Source: a virus. Taken from it: a stretch of DNA of 32,086 nt. Under the pieces are notes generated by a model, which was not told the DNA's origin, searched no databases, and was given only the letters and a program-made list of their open reading frames with translations. Both the position numbers and the translations under genes were made by a program. The stretch lies in the IMG/VR virus record IMGVR_UViG_3300032323_001996, positions 1 to 32,086 of that record; one strand, given 5' to 3'. Of this stretch, positions 1 through 6,147 are shown in pieces (the first letter of the stretch is position 1; every line of letters starts with the position of its first letter).

Positions 1-123
1 CTTAACTTATTTATTATGTCGTTTGTTACTAAACCTCTTTCGTAAAGTAATTCTTCCAAAAAGATTTTATCACCACTTTTATAAACAGCACACAAAGCAG
101 TGGGGTCACTACTAAACCCAAAG
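1..123. repeat. Terminal direct repeat (copy 1), circular assembly overlap
   Basis: Bases 1-123 are identical to 31964-32086. The repeat lies inside the terminase large subunit gene, and joining the ends restores one uninterrupted reading frame. The simplest reading is a circular contig with a duplicated end, giving a genome of about 31,963 bp. A true short terminal repeat of the virion DNA cannot be excluded, but a repeat in the middle of terL would be odd. Confidence 0.95.
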
Positions 124-803
124 TCAAGCCCAAAACCCACAAAATCAGCGTCATACTCACCACATAACTCAAATTGAAAAATAGCTTTATCATTTGGAGC
201 AAACTCACCCTTTCCATATATTTTCCATTTCTTTTCATTCGTATGTTGTAAATCTTCAATTGCTTTAACCATTTCTTTGGAGATATACGGATTATCAGCA
301 TAGTTAGTTGTATATCGTTCACAATCCTGCATCTGTCTTAACCAATGATATGGTGACACCGTAGGGTTATATGCCAGTATTATCTTACCTGTGGTACGAA
401 TACTTAGCTGAAAATAACTTTCTTCATCTATCTCTGATGCTTCATCAATGAATAGTATGTCTGATTTTAAACCTCTTAACTTCTCTGGGTCATCTGAATT
501 AATAAACTGAACTAAACTATCTTGCAACTTATATGTTCTATCACTTACATTCCAATTATCTTCATTAAATACACCTAATGATTTAAGTATGTCAATTAGG
601 TCTTTTATAACCGTTCTCTTAAGTGATGGTATAGTTCTTCTAACAATAGTAATGGTTAATGGTGTTTGTAATGCTTCTACAATAAGATACTGCAAGATAC
701 CAAATGTCTTTCCACTTCTTGTACCACCTATATGATGAGTAACTCTATGCTTACTATCTAATAGATGTTCAAATGTAATAGTAGTATTAATCTCTATGTT
801 CAC
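1..803 (-). CDS. terL: Terminase large subunit, N-terminal part (gene continues at 31963-31591)
   Basis: This is the ATPase motor and nuclease that packages DNA into proheads. The whole gene, read across the circular join, encodes 391 aa, and about 267 residues lie here. A Walker A motif GGTRSGKT is at residues 26-33 and a Walker B motif ILFIDEA near 116-122. The nuclease domain begins at DFGFSSDPTA close to the end of this part, in the style of PBSX/Terminase_3 enzymes. No ATG precedes the Walker A motif in frame, so I chose a GTG start at 803. That start lies just after an in-frame TAA and overlaps the TerS-like gene by 17 nt, which suggests translational coupling. The identity is secure; the start codon is inferred. 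Confidence 0.95.
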   Translation of the reverse strand, partial: MNIEINTTITFEHLLDSKHRVTHHIGGTRSGKTFGILQYLIVEALQTPLTITIVRRTIPSLKRTVIKDLIDILKSLGVFNEDNWNVSDRTYKLQDSLVQFINSDDPEKLRGLKSDILFIDEASEIDEESYFQLSIRTTGKIILAYNPTVSPYHWLRQMQDCERYTTNYADNPYISKEMVKAIEDLQHTNEKKWKIYGKGEFAPNDKAIFQFELCGEYDADFVGFGLDFGFSSDPTALCAVYKSGDKIFLEELLYERGLVTNDIINKL

Positions 804-1086
804 TATCTTTTCTATTTATGTTTATAGACACTTGTTGTATTCTATGGTCTATTTCACCACTTATTTCCATTGATGTCTTTTTAGGTACAATATACTCTAG
901 CAATTTTAAATAAAGCTTTGCAGCTTCTGCTGGATTATCCTTTCTTATCTTATCAAAGTCTTCCATTATATTATCTAATCCTCTATTTGCCAATCTAGCA
1001 ATTGTAAGTTTAGCCTGTTCAGTACTTCTATTCAAAGAACCTGGCTTTCTTCCACCTAATTTATTTCCTACTTCAAACTTTCCCAT
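787..1086 (-). CDS. Probable terminase small subunit (TerS-like)
   Basis: This 99-aa basic protein lies directly upstream of terL and overlaps it by 17 nt, the usual place for the DNA-recognition subunit. It opens with a GNKLGGRKPGSLN-type segment (about residues 7-19), seen in many phage TerS or DUF5681-like proteins. A helical middle (TEQAKLTIARLANRGL and AAKLYLKLLEYIVPKK) follows. A late-type motif lies upstream at 1119-1132. The function rests on position and style; no helix-turn-helix can be proved by eye. Confidence 0.7.
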   Translation of the reverse strand: MGKFEVGNKLGGRKPGSLNRSTEQAKLTIARLANRGLDNIMEDFDKIRKDNPAEAAKLYLKLLEYIVPKKTSMEISGEIDHRIQQVSININRKDSEHRD

Positions 1087-1118
1087 ATTCGTTTTGTATC
1101 GTTATTTATTCGATTTCT

Positions 1119-1132
1119 ATATAATAATAACA
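1119..1132 (-). promoter_or_regulatory. Late-type motif upstream of the TerS-like gene
   Basis: The minus strand reads TGTTATTATTATAT, a variant of the TTGTTATTATA element found before several virion genes. It lies 33 nt before the gene start. This is a weaker match than the copies at 22979, 25441 and 29787. Confidence 0.35.
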
Positions 1133-1141
1133 CCATTTAGT

Positions 1142-1279
1142 TTATTTTGTAGTATATACCTCCCATGCAACCAATGTAGTCAGGATAAGGAGATATGCAA
1201 CAATGAGGATATATTCCGATGATATTCTACTATCAATAAATTTAACTAACGACTTTATTTTATCCCCAACCCCTTTCAT
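1142..1279 (-). CDS. Small single-pass membrane protein (unknown; holin candidate)
   Basis: A 45-aa protein with a charged N-terminal third (MKGVGDKIKSLVKFIDSR) and one hydrophobic segment at about residues 22-40 (ILIVAYLLILTTLVAWEVY). The start at 1279 is chosen because the longer frame back to 1366 runs through the tRNA-Gln gene. It sits between the tRNA and the TerS-like gene. Its size and single membrane helix would fit a pinholin-type or other small membrane protein, but there is no specific evidence for lysis. Confidence 0.6.
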   Translation of the reverse strand: MKGVGDKIKSLVKFIDSRISSEYILIVAYLLILTTLVAWEVYTTK

Positions 1280-1293
1280 ATTATTATTCTTTG

Positions 1294-1365
1294 TAGTTCC
1301 TCTAGGACTCGAACCTAAACTAACAGAATCAAAATCTGTGGTGCTGACCATTACACTAAGGAACA
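1294..1365 (-). tRNA. tRNA-Gln (anticodon TTG)
   Basis: A full cloverleaf can be drawn on the minus strand. The acceptor arm GTTCCT pairs with AGGAAC, with a T-T mismatch at the outermost pair. The D-stem is GTGT/GCAC-like with the TAATGGTCAG loop region. The anticodon stem ACAGA/TCTGT is perfect, with loop TTTTGAT and anticodon TTG. The T-arm is TTAGG-TTCGAGT-CCTAG, and the discriminator base is A. No CCA is encoded. It would read CAA, the main Gln codon in this AT-rich genome. It is the only tRNA I found. Confidence 0.93.
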
Positions 1366-1373
1366 TTATTATT

Positions 1374-1541
1374 TTATTGATTTATTAATTCGTATGCATA
1401 CATTCCAACTGCTCTACCTTTATTATCTAATATAATTACCATACCTGCCCATTCATCTCCTTTTAATATTATCTCTTTATCCCTAATCCATGTCCAATCA
1501 AAGTTAAAGTGTGCATAGTTATAATCTATTCTACTCTTCAT
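1374..1541 (-). CDS. Small hypothetical protein (55 aa)
   Basis: A 55-aa reading frame beginning MKSRIDYNYAHFNFDWTWIR and ending in GMYAYELINQ. It overlaps the end of the upstream 157-aa gene by 11 nt, the normal tight packing of this genome, and ends just before the tRNA. It is acidic and aromatic-rich and looks like a small globular domain, perhaps a beta-sheet with IILDNKGRAVGMYAYEL. I do not recognise a family. Confidence 0.65.
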   Translation of the reverse strand: MKSRIDYNYAHFNFDWTWIRDKEIILKGDEWAGMVIILDNKGRAVGMYAYELINQ

Positions 1542-2004
1542 ACCATCCTCTTGTGTCAGGAAATTCAGTTCTAATCATATTCTTAGACTTAACTTGTGCA
1601 TCTTTTTTAGATGCATCACATCTTCTATCTAATATCCAAGTCATTATTCCATTCTCTTCTATCTCTTTGAATTGTTTATCATAGTGTGCAATTACTGATG
1701 ATTTATCTCCTGTCTTATTGTATTCTTTCCATGCATTACTTAATGCAGTCCGAATTGTACAAAACCTATTACTTGATTCCGATGTTCTATTACTAAACGG
1801 ATATGGTTTCTTTGGTGGTAAACCTCTCCATTTGCCAGTTGCAGGTAAGTCACCATACTTTTCTTTTGCCATCTTATGTATGTATTTAGATGTACAAGGT
1901 TTACATCTCCATACTGGTCTTAATGTATGGAAATCTTTATCACATACTTTACATCTTCTTGTCTCACCATTTGTGTGGTCAAACTTTACATTCCATAATG
2001 CCAT
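1531..2004 (-). CDS. Zinc-ribbon hypothetical protein
   Basis: A 157-aa protein with a likely zinc-binding ribbon near the N-terminus: CKVC at about residues 18-21 and CKPC at about 34-37. The region after it is basic and rich in Trp and Arg. The C-terminal half (MTWILDRRCDASKKDAQVKS) has no motif I can name. It lies directly after the sigma-like gene, 8 nt away, so it may be co-transcribed and could bind nucleic acid. The function is unknown. Confidence 0.8.
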   Translation of the reverse strand: MALWNVKFDHTNGETRRCKVCDKDFHTLRPVWRCKPCTSKYIHKMAKEKYGDLPATGKWRGLPPKKPYPFSNRTSESSNRFCTIRTALSNAWKEYNKTGDKSSVIAHYDKQFKEIEENGIMTWILDRRCDASKKDAQVKSKNMIRTEFPDTRGWYEE

Positions 2005-2012
2005 ACTATAAC

Positions 2013-2561
2013 TTATTTAAATGGATTGTCTAATGTGTTTTCTAAATACTTTCTTATCTTCTTAACTGATATAAATGTTGTTGATTTACTTATACCTATC
2101 TTCTTACTTACTTCATCAAGTGTGTCCGATGACATCCAATACAATTCAAATATCTTTGCTTGAGGCCACATTCTTGTTACTTTTAATTTTTGTAATTCAT
2201 TCATCACTTCTTCATGTGTCTCTTGTAATTTTAAATCCCATTCTTCATTATAAGGTATATCTTCTTCTTCATCTGGCATTTCTTCTATTAAGATAGTCTT
2301 TTTTAGTTTCTTTACCTTATTCATATACCTACTATGTAAAAACTTATTACAATAAAATAGATTATAACTATCTCCCCAGAATATCTTCGGATTGCATTTT
2401 AAGTGTAGGTATTCAAATAACTCACTACAAAGGTCTTCAGCTTCTTCTTGGTTTTTTGTAACCTTCTTTGCTTCATTAACTAACCAGCCATTATGTTTAG
2501 TATAAAGATTAGTTAGTCTTTCATTGCATTCTATTTGTTGTATACTACCTGAGTCTATCAT
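2013..2561 (-). CDS. Sigma-70/ECF-like RNA polymerase sigma factor
   Basis: A 182-aa protein with the two-domain layout of small sigma factors. A region 2-like helix pair lies around residues 22-55 (KHNGWLVNEAKKVTKNQEEA, EDLCSELFEYLHL). A region 4-like helix-turn-helix lies around residues 135-172 (AKIFELYWMSSDTLDEVSKK then IGISKSTTFISVKKIRKYL). An acidic linker (EEMPDEEEDIPYNEE) separates them. By inference it redirects host RNA polymerase to phage late genes; a repeated TTGTTATTATA motif before virion genes is the candidate target. Region 2 is divergent, so it could instead be a plain HTH regulator. Confidence 0.7.
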   Translation of the reverse strand: MIDSGSIQQIECNERLTNLYTKHNGWLVNEAKKVTKNQEEAEDLCSELFEYLHLKCNPKIFWGDSYNLFYCNKFLHSRYMNKVKKLKKTILIEEMPDEEEDIPYNEEWDLKLQETHEEVMNELQKLKVTRMWPQAKIFELYWMSSDTLDEVSKKIGISKSTTFISVKKIRKYLENTLDNPFK

Positions 2562-2771
2562 TTACTTATTCTTTACATAATCATGTAAAAAGTCCACTGC
2601 TCTTTTCCAATGTGCTCCACTACTACCACACATACATGGTTGTGGTTCTCTTTCACCTCTTATGTGATTGAATGTATTCCAAATGTAATGTGCCTTATCT
2701 TCTGGTAATCTAGTCGTAATTTGTTTTAGAGTTCCTTTTAATTCCTCTAATTGAATTTCTGTTAATTCCAT
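2562..2771 (-). CDS. Small hypothetical protein with CxCG motif
   Basis: A 69-aa protein that ends immediately before the sigma-like gene. The N-terminal half is helical (ELTEIQLEELKGTLKQITTR). The C-terminal half has PCMCGSSGAHWKRAVDFLHD, where the CxCG and Trp could form part of a metal or nucleic-acid site. The short peptide REPQP also occurs in the next gene upstream, encoded by an exact 15-bp repeat. The family is not recognised. Confidence 0.75.
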   Translation of the reverse strand: MELTEIQLEELKGTLKQITTRLPEDKAHYIWNTFNHIRGEREPQPCMCGSSGAHWKRAVDFLHDYVKNK

Positions 2772-2772
2772 A

Positions 2773-3033
2773 TTACTTAACTTGTTTTAATTTAGGTAAT
2801 GCAACTGATTTTACTTCTGGTTGTGGTTCTCTTCTAATAGGACTTTGTAGATTTAAGAATGGTTTTAAGGATTCAATGTTCGGATGGCTTCCTGGAAAAC
2901 CAATCGCCATACTTGCTAAGATTAAAATCATATCGTTTACTGATGTCATTTTTGACCAGTCTACCATATAAACTGCATTCTCATCTACTAATTGTTCTTG
3001 TTCTTTTGGTGTTGATGCGTAACTAACTCCCAT
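2773..3033 (-). CDS. Hypothetical protein (86 aa)
   Basis: An 86-aa protein in the early operon, 1 nt from the next gene. The middle part (MTSVNDMILILASMAIGFPG) is moderately hydrophobic, but its charged surroundings make a membrane helix uncertain. The tail is Pro- and Lys-rich (EPQPEVKSVALPKLKQVK). No known domain is apparent. Confidence 0.75.
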   Translation of the reverse strand: MGVSYASTPKEQEQLVDENAVYMVDWSKMTSVNDMILILASMAIGFPGSHPNIESLKPFLNLQSPIRREPQPEVKSVALPKLKQVK

Positions 3034-3050
3034 AATTTTTGTGTTTTATA

Positions 3051-3257
3051 TTAATGATTGCCAAATATTGGCTCTTCGTTTCCTCTATTGTATAGTTCTC
3101 TTCTTCTCATATACCATTCTGCCCAATTAAAATTAAATGTTTCACAATAGTCCTTTTCAGTAATTAAGGTTTGTTCACATTCCATTTCATTTGCATCATC
3201 CATACCCCAATAAGATAAGATGTGTTCATCCATTGTAAAGTCTTTTAAATTTTTCAT
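3051..3257 (-). CDS. Small acidic hypothetical protein (68 aa)
   Basis: The start at 3257 (MKNLKDFTMDEHILSYWG) is preferred over the in-frame ATG at 3368, because it lies 1 nt after the stop of the upstream 63-aa gene and gives normal tight spacing. The protein is acidic and aromatic, with a WAEWYMRRRELYNR stretch that looks like an amphipathic helix. The function is unknown. Confidence 0.7.
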   Translation of the reverse strand: MKNLKDFTMDEHILSYWGMDDANEMECEQTLITEKDYCETFNFNWAEWYMRRRELYNRGNEEPIFGNH

Positions 3258-3258
3258 A

Positions 3259-3450
3259 TTATAATTTAATTCCATCTGGACATCCAAATAGTTCGTTAAG
3301 ATAAATCTGTCTTTCCAAACATCCACATGATTGTTTATTGAATACTTTAATTGCAATGAATCCTGCAATATCTTTTGCTCTACCTAAGAATATAATATCT
3401 AACACTGCAGATACTATATTTCCAACTTTTATTATACAAATCTTTTTCAT
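3259..3450 (-). CDS. Small phage protein with CGC...GC motif
   Basis: A 63-aa protein starting 1 nt after the GIY-YIG gene stop. The C-terminal half, QSCGCLERQIYLNELFGC, matches a pattern common in small phage proteins: Cys-Gly-Cys, a basic helix with Leu-Asn, then Gly-Cys. It may bind zinc. The N-terminal half is hydrophobic (ICIIKVGNIVSAVLDIIFLG), and a membrane-proximal location is possible. The role is unknown. Confidence 0.7.
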   Translation of the reverse strand: MKKICIIKVGNIVSAVLDIIFLGRAKDIAGFIAIKVFNKQSCGCLERQIYLNELFGCPDGIKL

Positions 3451-3451
3451 A

Positions 3452-3967
3452 TTAATTTTTTGTATTTAAACTTATGTTCTGAAATTTATTTAATGTAATA
3501 AATGCAGACTCTACTTCTTGTAATTGTTTACGAGTTAATCCAGGACATTCTTTGATTATTTTAAATTCGTGATTATCAATACCATACTTGTCGAATGAAT
3601 CATGTAATTTACCTAATCTATCTCTCTTACCTTCTGATGCTCTTCTATAATGTCTCCTGTGTTCGTTTAATCTAACTATGAAATACATTTGAGTCATACC
3701 AATATAAACCATTCCTTCTGGATTTGTAATACCATATATTACACCAACTTTATCTGCCTTTCTGTATTTCTTAACATAGTCAACAAACTTATCCCAATTC
3801 TTATTTTGCCACTTCTGATGATGTGTTGGATTGATTTCAGTACGGAATTTTAGATTGTCTACTTTATTACATTCTTTACATTTGTATTGTAAACCATCTT
3901 TATTTGATTTACATTTAGAAAATTGAGTTGTGTCTTTAAGTTTGTGACACTTTTGGCATTCTTTCAT
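3452..3967 (-). CDS. GIY-YIG endonuclease with N-terminal zinc finger (homing type)
   Basis: A 171-aa protein. Residues 1-35 hold a four-Cys zinc finger (CQKC, later CKEC), as often seen fused to phage homing nucleases. The GIY-YIG domain follows: GVIYGITN and VYIGMT give the paired tyrosine motifs at about residues 75-92, with the catalytic Arg-His region RLNEHRRHYRRA and a C-terminal acidic residue in QLQEVESAFITLN. It heads the early operon and has its own promoter at 3995-4026. Free-standing enzymes of this kind usually cut phage relatives and promote their own spread. Confidence 0.9.
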   Translation of the reverse strand: MKECQKCHKLKDTTQFSKCKSNKDGLQYKCKECNKVDNLKFRTEINPTHHQKWQNKNWDKFVDYVKKYRKADKVGVIYGITNPEGMVYIGMTQMYFIVRLNEHRRHYRRASEGKRDRLGKLHDSFDKYGIDNHEFKIIKECPGLTRKQLQEVESAFITLNKFQNISLNTKN

Positions 3968-3994
3968 ATTTTGTCATTTTTATTTATGTTATTA

Positions 3995-4026
3995 GTAATA
4001 TACGAAAAATTACTGATATTACCAAA
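3995..4026 (-). promoter_or_regulatory. Promoter of the GIY-YIG gene and early operon
   Basis: The minus strand has TTTGG at 4026-4022, 17 nt, then CGTATATTAC at 4004-3995. This matches the Bacteroidetes layout TTTG, about 20 nt, TAnnTTTG. The same architecture occurs at 5367, 5421, 30204 and 31563. Confidence 0.8.
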
Positions 4027-4057
4027 CATATATATCATTTTTAAAAGTCAAACGCAT

Positions 4058-4091
4058 AAAAAAGACCAGGGAATGACAAAAAACCCTGGTC
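4058..4091 (-). terminator. Intrinsic terminator (end of the structured RNA and rep operon)
   Basis: On the minus strand a perfect 8-bp stem, GACCAGGG/CCCTGGTC (4091-4084 with 4071-4064), has a 12-nt loop and is followed by six T residues (4063-4058). Confidence 0.92.
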
Positions 4092-4177
4092 TGTAATATG
4101 TTGAACAGGAACTTTATAATGTAATGCTGAATAGCGATAAAGTATTTTTTAATCCTGTCTTTTATAATAACATATTA
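4058..4177 (-). ncRNA. Candidate structured small RNA (about 120 nt)
   Basis: There is no reading frame here. On the minus strand three perfect nested stems can be drawn: 9 bp (4177-4169 with 4102-4094), 6 bp ACAGGA/TCCTGT (4158-4153 with 4110-4105) and 6 bp CTTTAT/ATAAAG (4142-4137 with 4117-4112). A small GCT/AGC cap sits inside. The strands are offset by bulges of 10 nt on one side and 1-2 nt on the other. A full-consensus Bacteroidetes promoter lies just upstream (4183-4214) and a strong terminator ends it at 4058. It could also act as the 3' end of the rep operon mRNA. The function is unknown. Confidence 0.72.
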
Positions 4178-4182
4178 TATTT

Positions 4183-4214
4183 CAAATATAGTTAAATTAT
4201 TTTACATTAACAAA
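4183..4214 (-). promoter_or_regulatory. Promoter of the candidate small RNA
   Basis: The minus strand reads TTTG (4214-4211), 20 nt, then TATATTTG (4190-4183). This is an exact match to the Bacteroidetes -33 TTTG / -7 TAnnTTTG consensus. The -33 box overlaps the last codons of the 93-aa gene. The predicted start falls at the 5' end of the outer RNA stem near 4177. Confidence 0.75.
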
Positions 4215-4478
4215 TAAATCTTCTATTTTAATATTTTGTCTTTTAACATCATGCACATATGCTCTAAAAGATTTCCATTGTTTGAATGATATCTTTTGAA
4301 TACCATATTCTGCAAGTAGTTGTAAATTGAATAATATTAAATGGGTATACTGATGTTTAAAGTCAATATCTTTTTTTGCAATTTCATATGCATCTTTTAA
4401 TAATTCTTCAATACTATTCCAACTACATTCTTTATATTCTGTTAGTAATTTTTCTTCCCAATCATTTTTCCAATTCAT
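4197..4478 (-). CDS. Hypothetical protein (93 aa) in the rep operon
   Basis: A 93-aa helical protein starting 3 nt after the replication gene stop, so the two are surely co-transcribed. It contains NSIEELLKDAYEIAKKDIDF and HLILFNLQLLAEYGIQKISF and ends acidic. No motif is recognised. Its position directly after a DnaD-like initiator would suit a helicase-loader or replication accessory role, but this is inference only. Confidence 0.75.
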   Translation of the reverse strand: MNWKNDWEEKLLTEYKECSWNSIEELLKDAYEIAKKDIDFKHQYTHLILFNLQLLAEYGIQKISFKQWKSFRAYVHDVKRQNIKIEDLFVNVK

Positions 4479-4481
4479 AGT

Positions 4482-5243
4482 TTATTGATTTAATTTAATT
4501 GTAATTGTTGTGTCTAATTCTTTCTTTTGAATATCTGATAAATCTAATTTTGCAAAGAATGTATCCCATCCTATTTCTGATATGTCATCGTATATTTCAT
4601 TATACTCACTTAAAGGTATTTCATAATTTAATAATTGTTGATATAGTTTATAAGCTACTTTATAACTTAGTCCTTGTTCTATATCACTATCCAGGACAAT
4701 GTCCTTAGACTTGTCCGTTGCTTTAACTTGTTCCTTGTTTTTATCCTTATCTTTAACCTTATCCTTGTCCTTGGGGGTATCGATAGGGTATGGATACTCT
4801 ATGTATAGGGTATCAATAGGGTTAGTATAGTCTATCAATACCTTATATTCTTTTCTTTGTCTTGTATCAGTTTTACCATATGGGTAGTCTATTAACTTTC
4901 CAGTCCACTTAATAACATTATTTTGTTCTAATATCTTTACAGCAGATAATACTGCTTTATTAGTGCTTTCTAAAAAATCATTTCCATACTGATAAACACA
5001 GAATTTATTTATTAACCATTTATCATCAGTTAGTTGATTAACTCTTTTATTGAATACTTTTAATATATCTTCAGCTGATACATTAGTATTACAATAGTAA
5101 TTTAATAATTTAATGTTTCTTTTGTAAATTCCTGCATTATCACAGGTGTCTAAAAGGTATTGCCAAATGATTTTATAATCACTACTTAATTCAGTATACC
5201 ATTCATCTTTCCATTTGTCGGTGTCGGTAAATCTCTTTGCCAT
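4482..5243 (-). CDS. Replication initiation protein (Lin1244/DnaD-like)
   Basis: A 253-aa protein. Residues 1-110 (FTDTDKWKDEWYTELSSDYK, then LWQYLLDTCDNAGIY-like) match the N-terminal winged-helix domain of initiators conserved in phages of Bacteroidetes and Firmicutes (Lin1244/Lin1753, DUF4373 type). A flexible linker rich in Pro, Asp and Lys (PIDTP then KDKDKVKDKDKNK) follows at about 145-170. A DnaD-like helical C-terminal part ends the protein. It probably binds the origin and recruits host helicase. The DNA under the linker carries short direct repeats that may be the origin itself. The leader has a promoter, an inverted repeat and a terminator hairpin. Confidence 0.8.
   Translation of the reverse strand: MAKRFTDTDKWKDEWYTELSSDYKIIWQYLLDTCDNAGIYKRNIKLLNYYCNTNVSAEDILKVFNKRVNQLTDDKWLINKFCVYQYGNDFLESTNKAVLSAVKILEQNNVIKWTGKLIDYPYGKTDTRQRKEYKVLIDYTNPIDTLYIEYPYPIDTPKDKDKVKDKDKNKEQVKATDKSKDIVLDSDIEQGLSYKVAYKLYQQLLNYEIPLSEYNEIYDDISEIGWDTFFAKLDLSDIQKKELDTTITIKLNQ
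4773..4845. repeat. Iteron-like direct repeats inside the replication gene (putative origin)
   Basis: The 15-nt unit GGGTATC[G/A]ATAGGGT occurs at 4775-4789 and 4808-4822, spaced 33 bp start to start, with further partial units (GGATACTC, CTATCAATACC) around it. It encodes the PIDT repeats of the linker. An origin inside the initiator gene is known from lambdoid phages; here it is an inference. Confidence 0.45.
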
Positions 5244-5252
5244 AATCTAATT

Positions 5253-5301
5253 AAAAACCCCATTGAACTATGAAGTAGGATTTCATAATTCTCAGGGGTT
5301 T
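5253..5301 (-). terminator. Attenuator-like terminator in the replication gene leader
   Basis: On the minus strand AAACCCC (5301-5295) pairs with GGGGTTT (5261-5255). An inner TATGAA/TTCATA stem lies inside, and the 3' arm runs into a TTTTT tract. It ends only about 10 nt before the rep start codon and lies downstream of the rep promoter, so it would stop transcription before the gene unless opened. Confidence 0.7.
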
Positions 5302-5328
5302 GTTTTGGAATTTCTTCCGTTATCTTTA

Positions 5329-5349
5329 ATATAGTATCCTACACTATAT
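5329..5349. promoter_or_regulatory. Inverted repeat downstream of the rep promoter (possible operator)
   Basis: ATATAGT, 7 nt, ACTATAT form a perfect inverted repeat about 15-30 nt downstream of the predicted rep transcription start. It could bind a repressor or form an RNA hairpin. Confidence 0.45.
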
Positions 5350-5366
5350 GTTTTTTGTTTGATAAT

Positions 5367-5398
5367 GTAATATACGATTAATATTTCACTTTACCAAA
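5367..5398 (-). promoter_or_regulatory. Promoter of the replication operon
   Basis: The minus strand has TTTGG (5398-5394), 17 nt, CGTATATTAC (5376-5367). It is the same element as at 3995-4026. It is divergent from the plus-strand promoter at 5421-5451, with 22 bp between the two -33 boxes. Confidence 0.8.
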
Positions 5399-5420
5399 TA
5401 TAAGTATTAGATTTTTCTTT

Positions 5421-5451
5421 TTTGGAAAAACCAATATTTATTCATATATTG
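5421..5451 (+). promoter_or_regulatory. Promoter of the glycan cassette
   Basis: The plus strand has TTTGG (5421-5425), 17 nt, CATATATTG (5443-5451). The spacing is the same as in the minus-strand promoters. It overlaps the upstream in-frame ATG at 5422, which is therefore not the start of the glycosyltransferase. Confidence 0.75.
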
Positions 5452-5472
5452 TATTATAAGAAAATAGTTAAA

Positions 5473-6147
5473 ATGAAAAATAAATTCGCAGTACATTATC
5501 AAACATGGAAAAACGAAAAGGCAACCCAATTTACAATAGAAAAATTTAGAGAATATTTTCCAAACGAACAATTGAGATTAATTTCAGATAATGGTTCTGA
5601 TTATTCTCACTTTATTCCAAAGTATAATATTGATTTTGAATTTTCAAATATCAGTACAGGTAGTAGATTAAAAAACATTGATGCATGTTATGTGTGGTTG
5701 GAGAGAGTTTTTAATACATGCATTTTATATGATACTGAATGGATTGTTATATTTGAAGATGATGTCTTAACACAAAATAATAATATTACCTTTCCAAAAG
5801 AAGATAGTGGTGGTATGATATGTTGGCCATGGGAAAATAATCTAACACAATTACTAAAAAGCAGAAATAATAAAAATCAAATGTTTGGATATGGTATGTG
5901 TGGTGGTTCTATTTTCAGAAGAGAATCGTTTATTAATGCATATTCTAGAATTCACGAATTTGATTTAAAATATATTGGAAGTTTGGATAATAGAGTAACG
6001 GGATATTGTGATACCTTAATAGGTTGTTTCCTACAATATTTTGGATATAGTTACCAAATTTGGGAGAGTACCGATGATATGACTTATCCAGATAGAATAC
6101 CATCAGAAACGGCCTGTTTCATTCACGGATATAAAGAATTATATTAA
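5473..6147 (+). CDS. Glycosyltransferase (GT-A fold)
   Basis: A 224-aa protein starting at MKNKFAVHYQTWKNEK. The ATG at 5473 lies about 20 nt after the promoter; the in-frame ATG at 5422 lies within it. An acidic metal-binding motif EDDV (in WIVIFEDDVL) is at about residues 94-97, the likely DxD-type nucleotide-sugar site. GYGMCGGSIFRRESF follows as the acceptor region, and GYCDTLIGCFLQYFG comes near the end. There is no signal peptide or membrane helix. It overlaps the mutase gene by 1 nt. It may transfer galactofuranose made with its neighbour's product onto host surface glycan; donor and acceptor are inferred. Confidence 0.82.
   Translation: MKNKFAVHYQTWKNEKATQFTIEKFREYFPNEQLRLISDNGSDYSHFIPKYNIDFEFSNISTGSRLKNIDACYVWLERVFNTCILYDTEWIVIFEDDVLTQNNNITFPKEDSGGMICWPWENNLTQLLKSRNNKNQMFGYGMCGGSIFRRESFINAYSRIHEFDLKYIGSLDNRVTGYCDTLIGCFLQYFGYSYQIWESTDDMTYPDRIPSETACFIHGYKELY

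Noticed and set aside
1280-1366. Longer form of the small membrane protein beginning at 1366
   Set aside because: The extra 29 codons are the tRNA-Gln gene read as protein.
3258-3368. Longer form of the 68-aa protein beginning at 3368
   Set aside because: It would overlap most of the upstream 63-aa gene in another frame; the start at 3257 gives tight, normal spacing.
4162-4172. Late-type motif TGTTATTATAA between the rep operon and the GIY-YIG gene
   Set aside because: It falls inside the outer part of the structured RNA and overlaps its stem; the full-consensus promoter just upstream explains the RNA better, so I did not count it as a late promoter.
5422-5472. N-terminal extension of the glycosyltransferase starting at 5422
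   Set aside because: The ATG lies in the -33 box of the promoter; the start at 5473 follows the promoter at a normal distance and begins like a typical GT-A protein.
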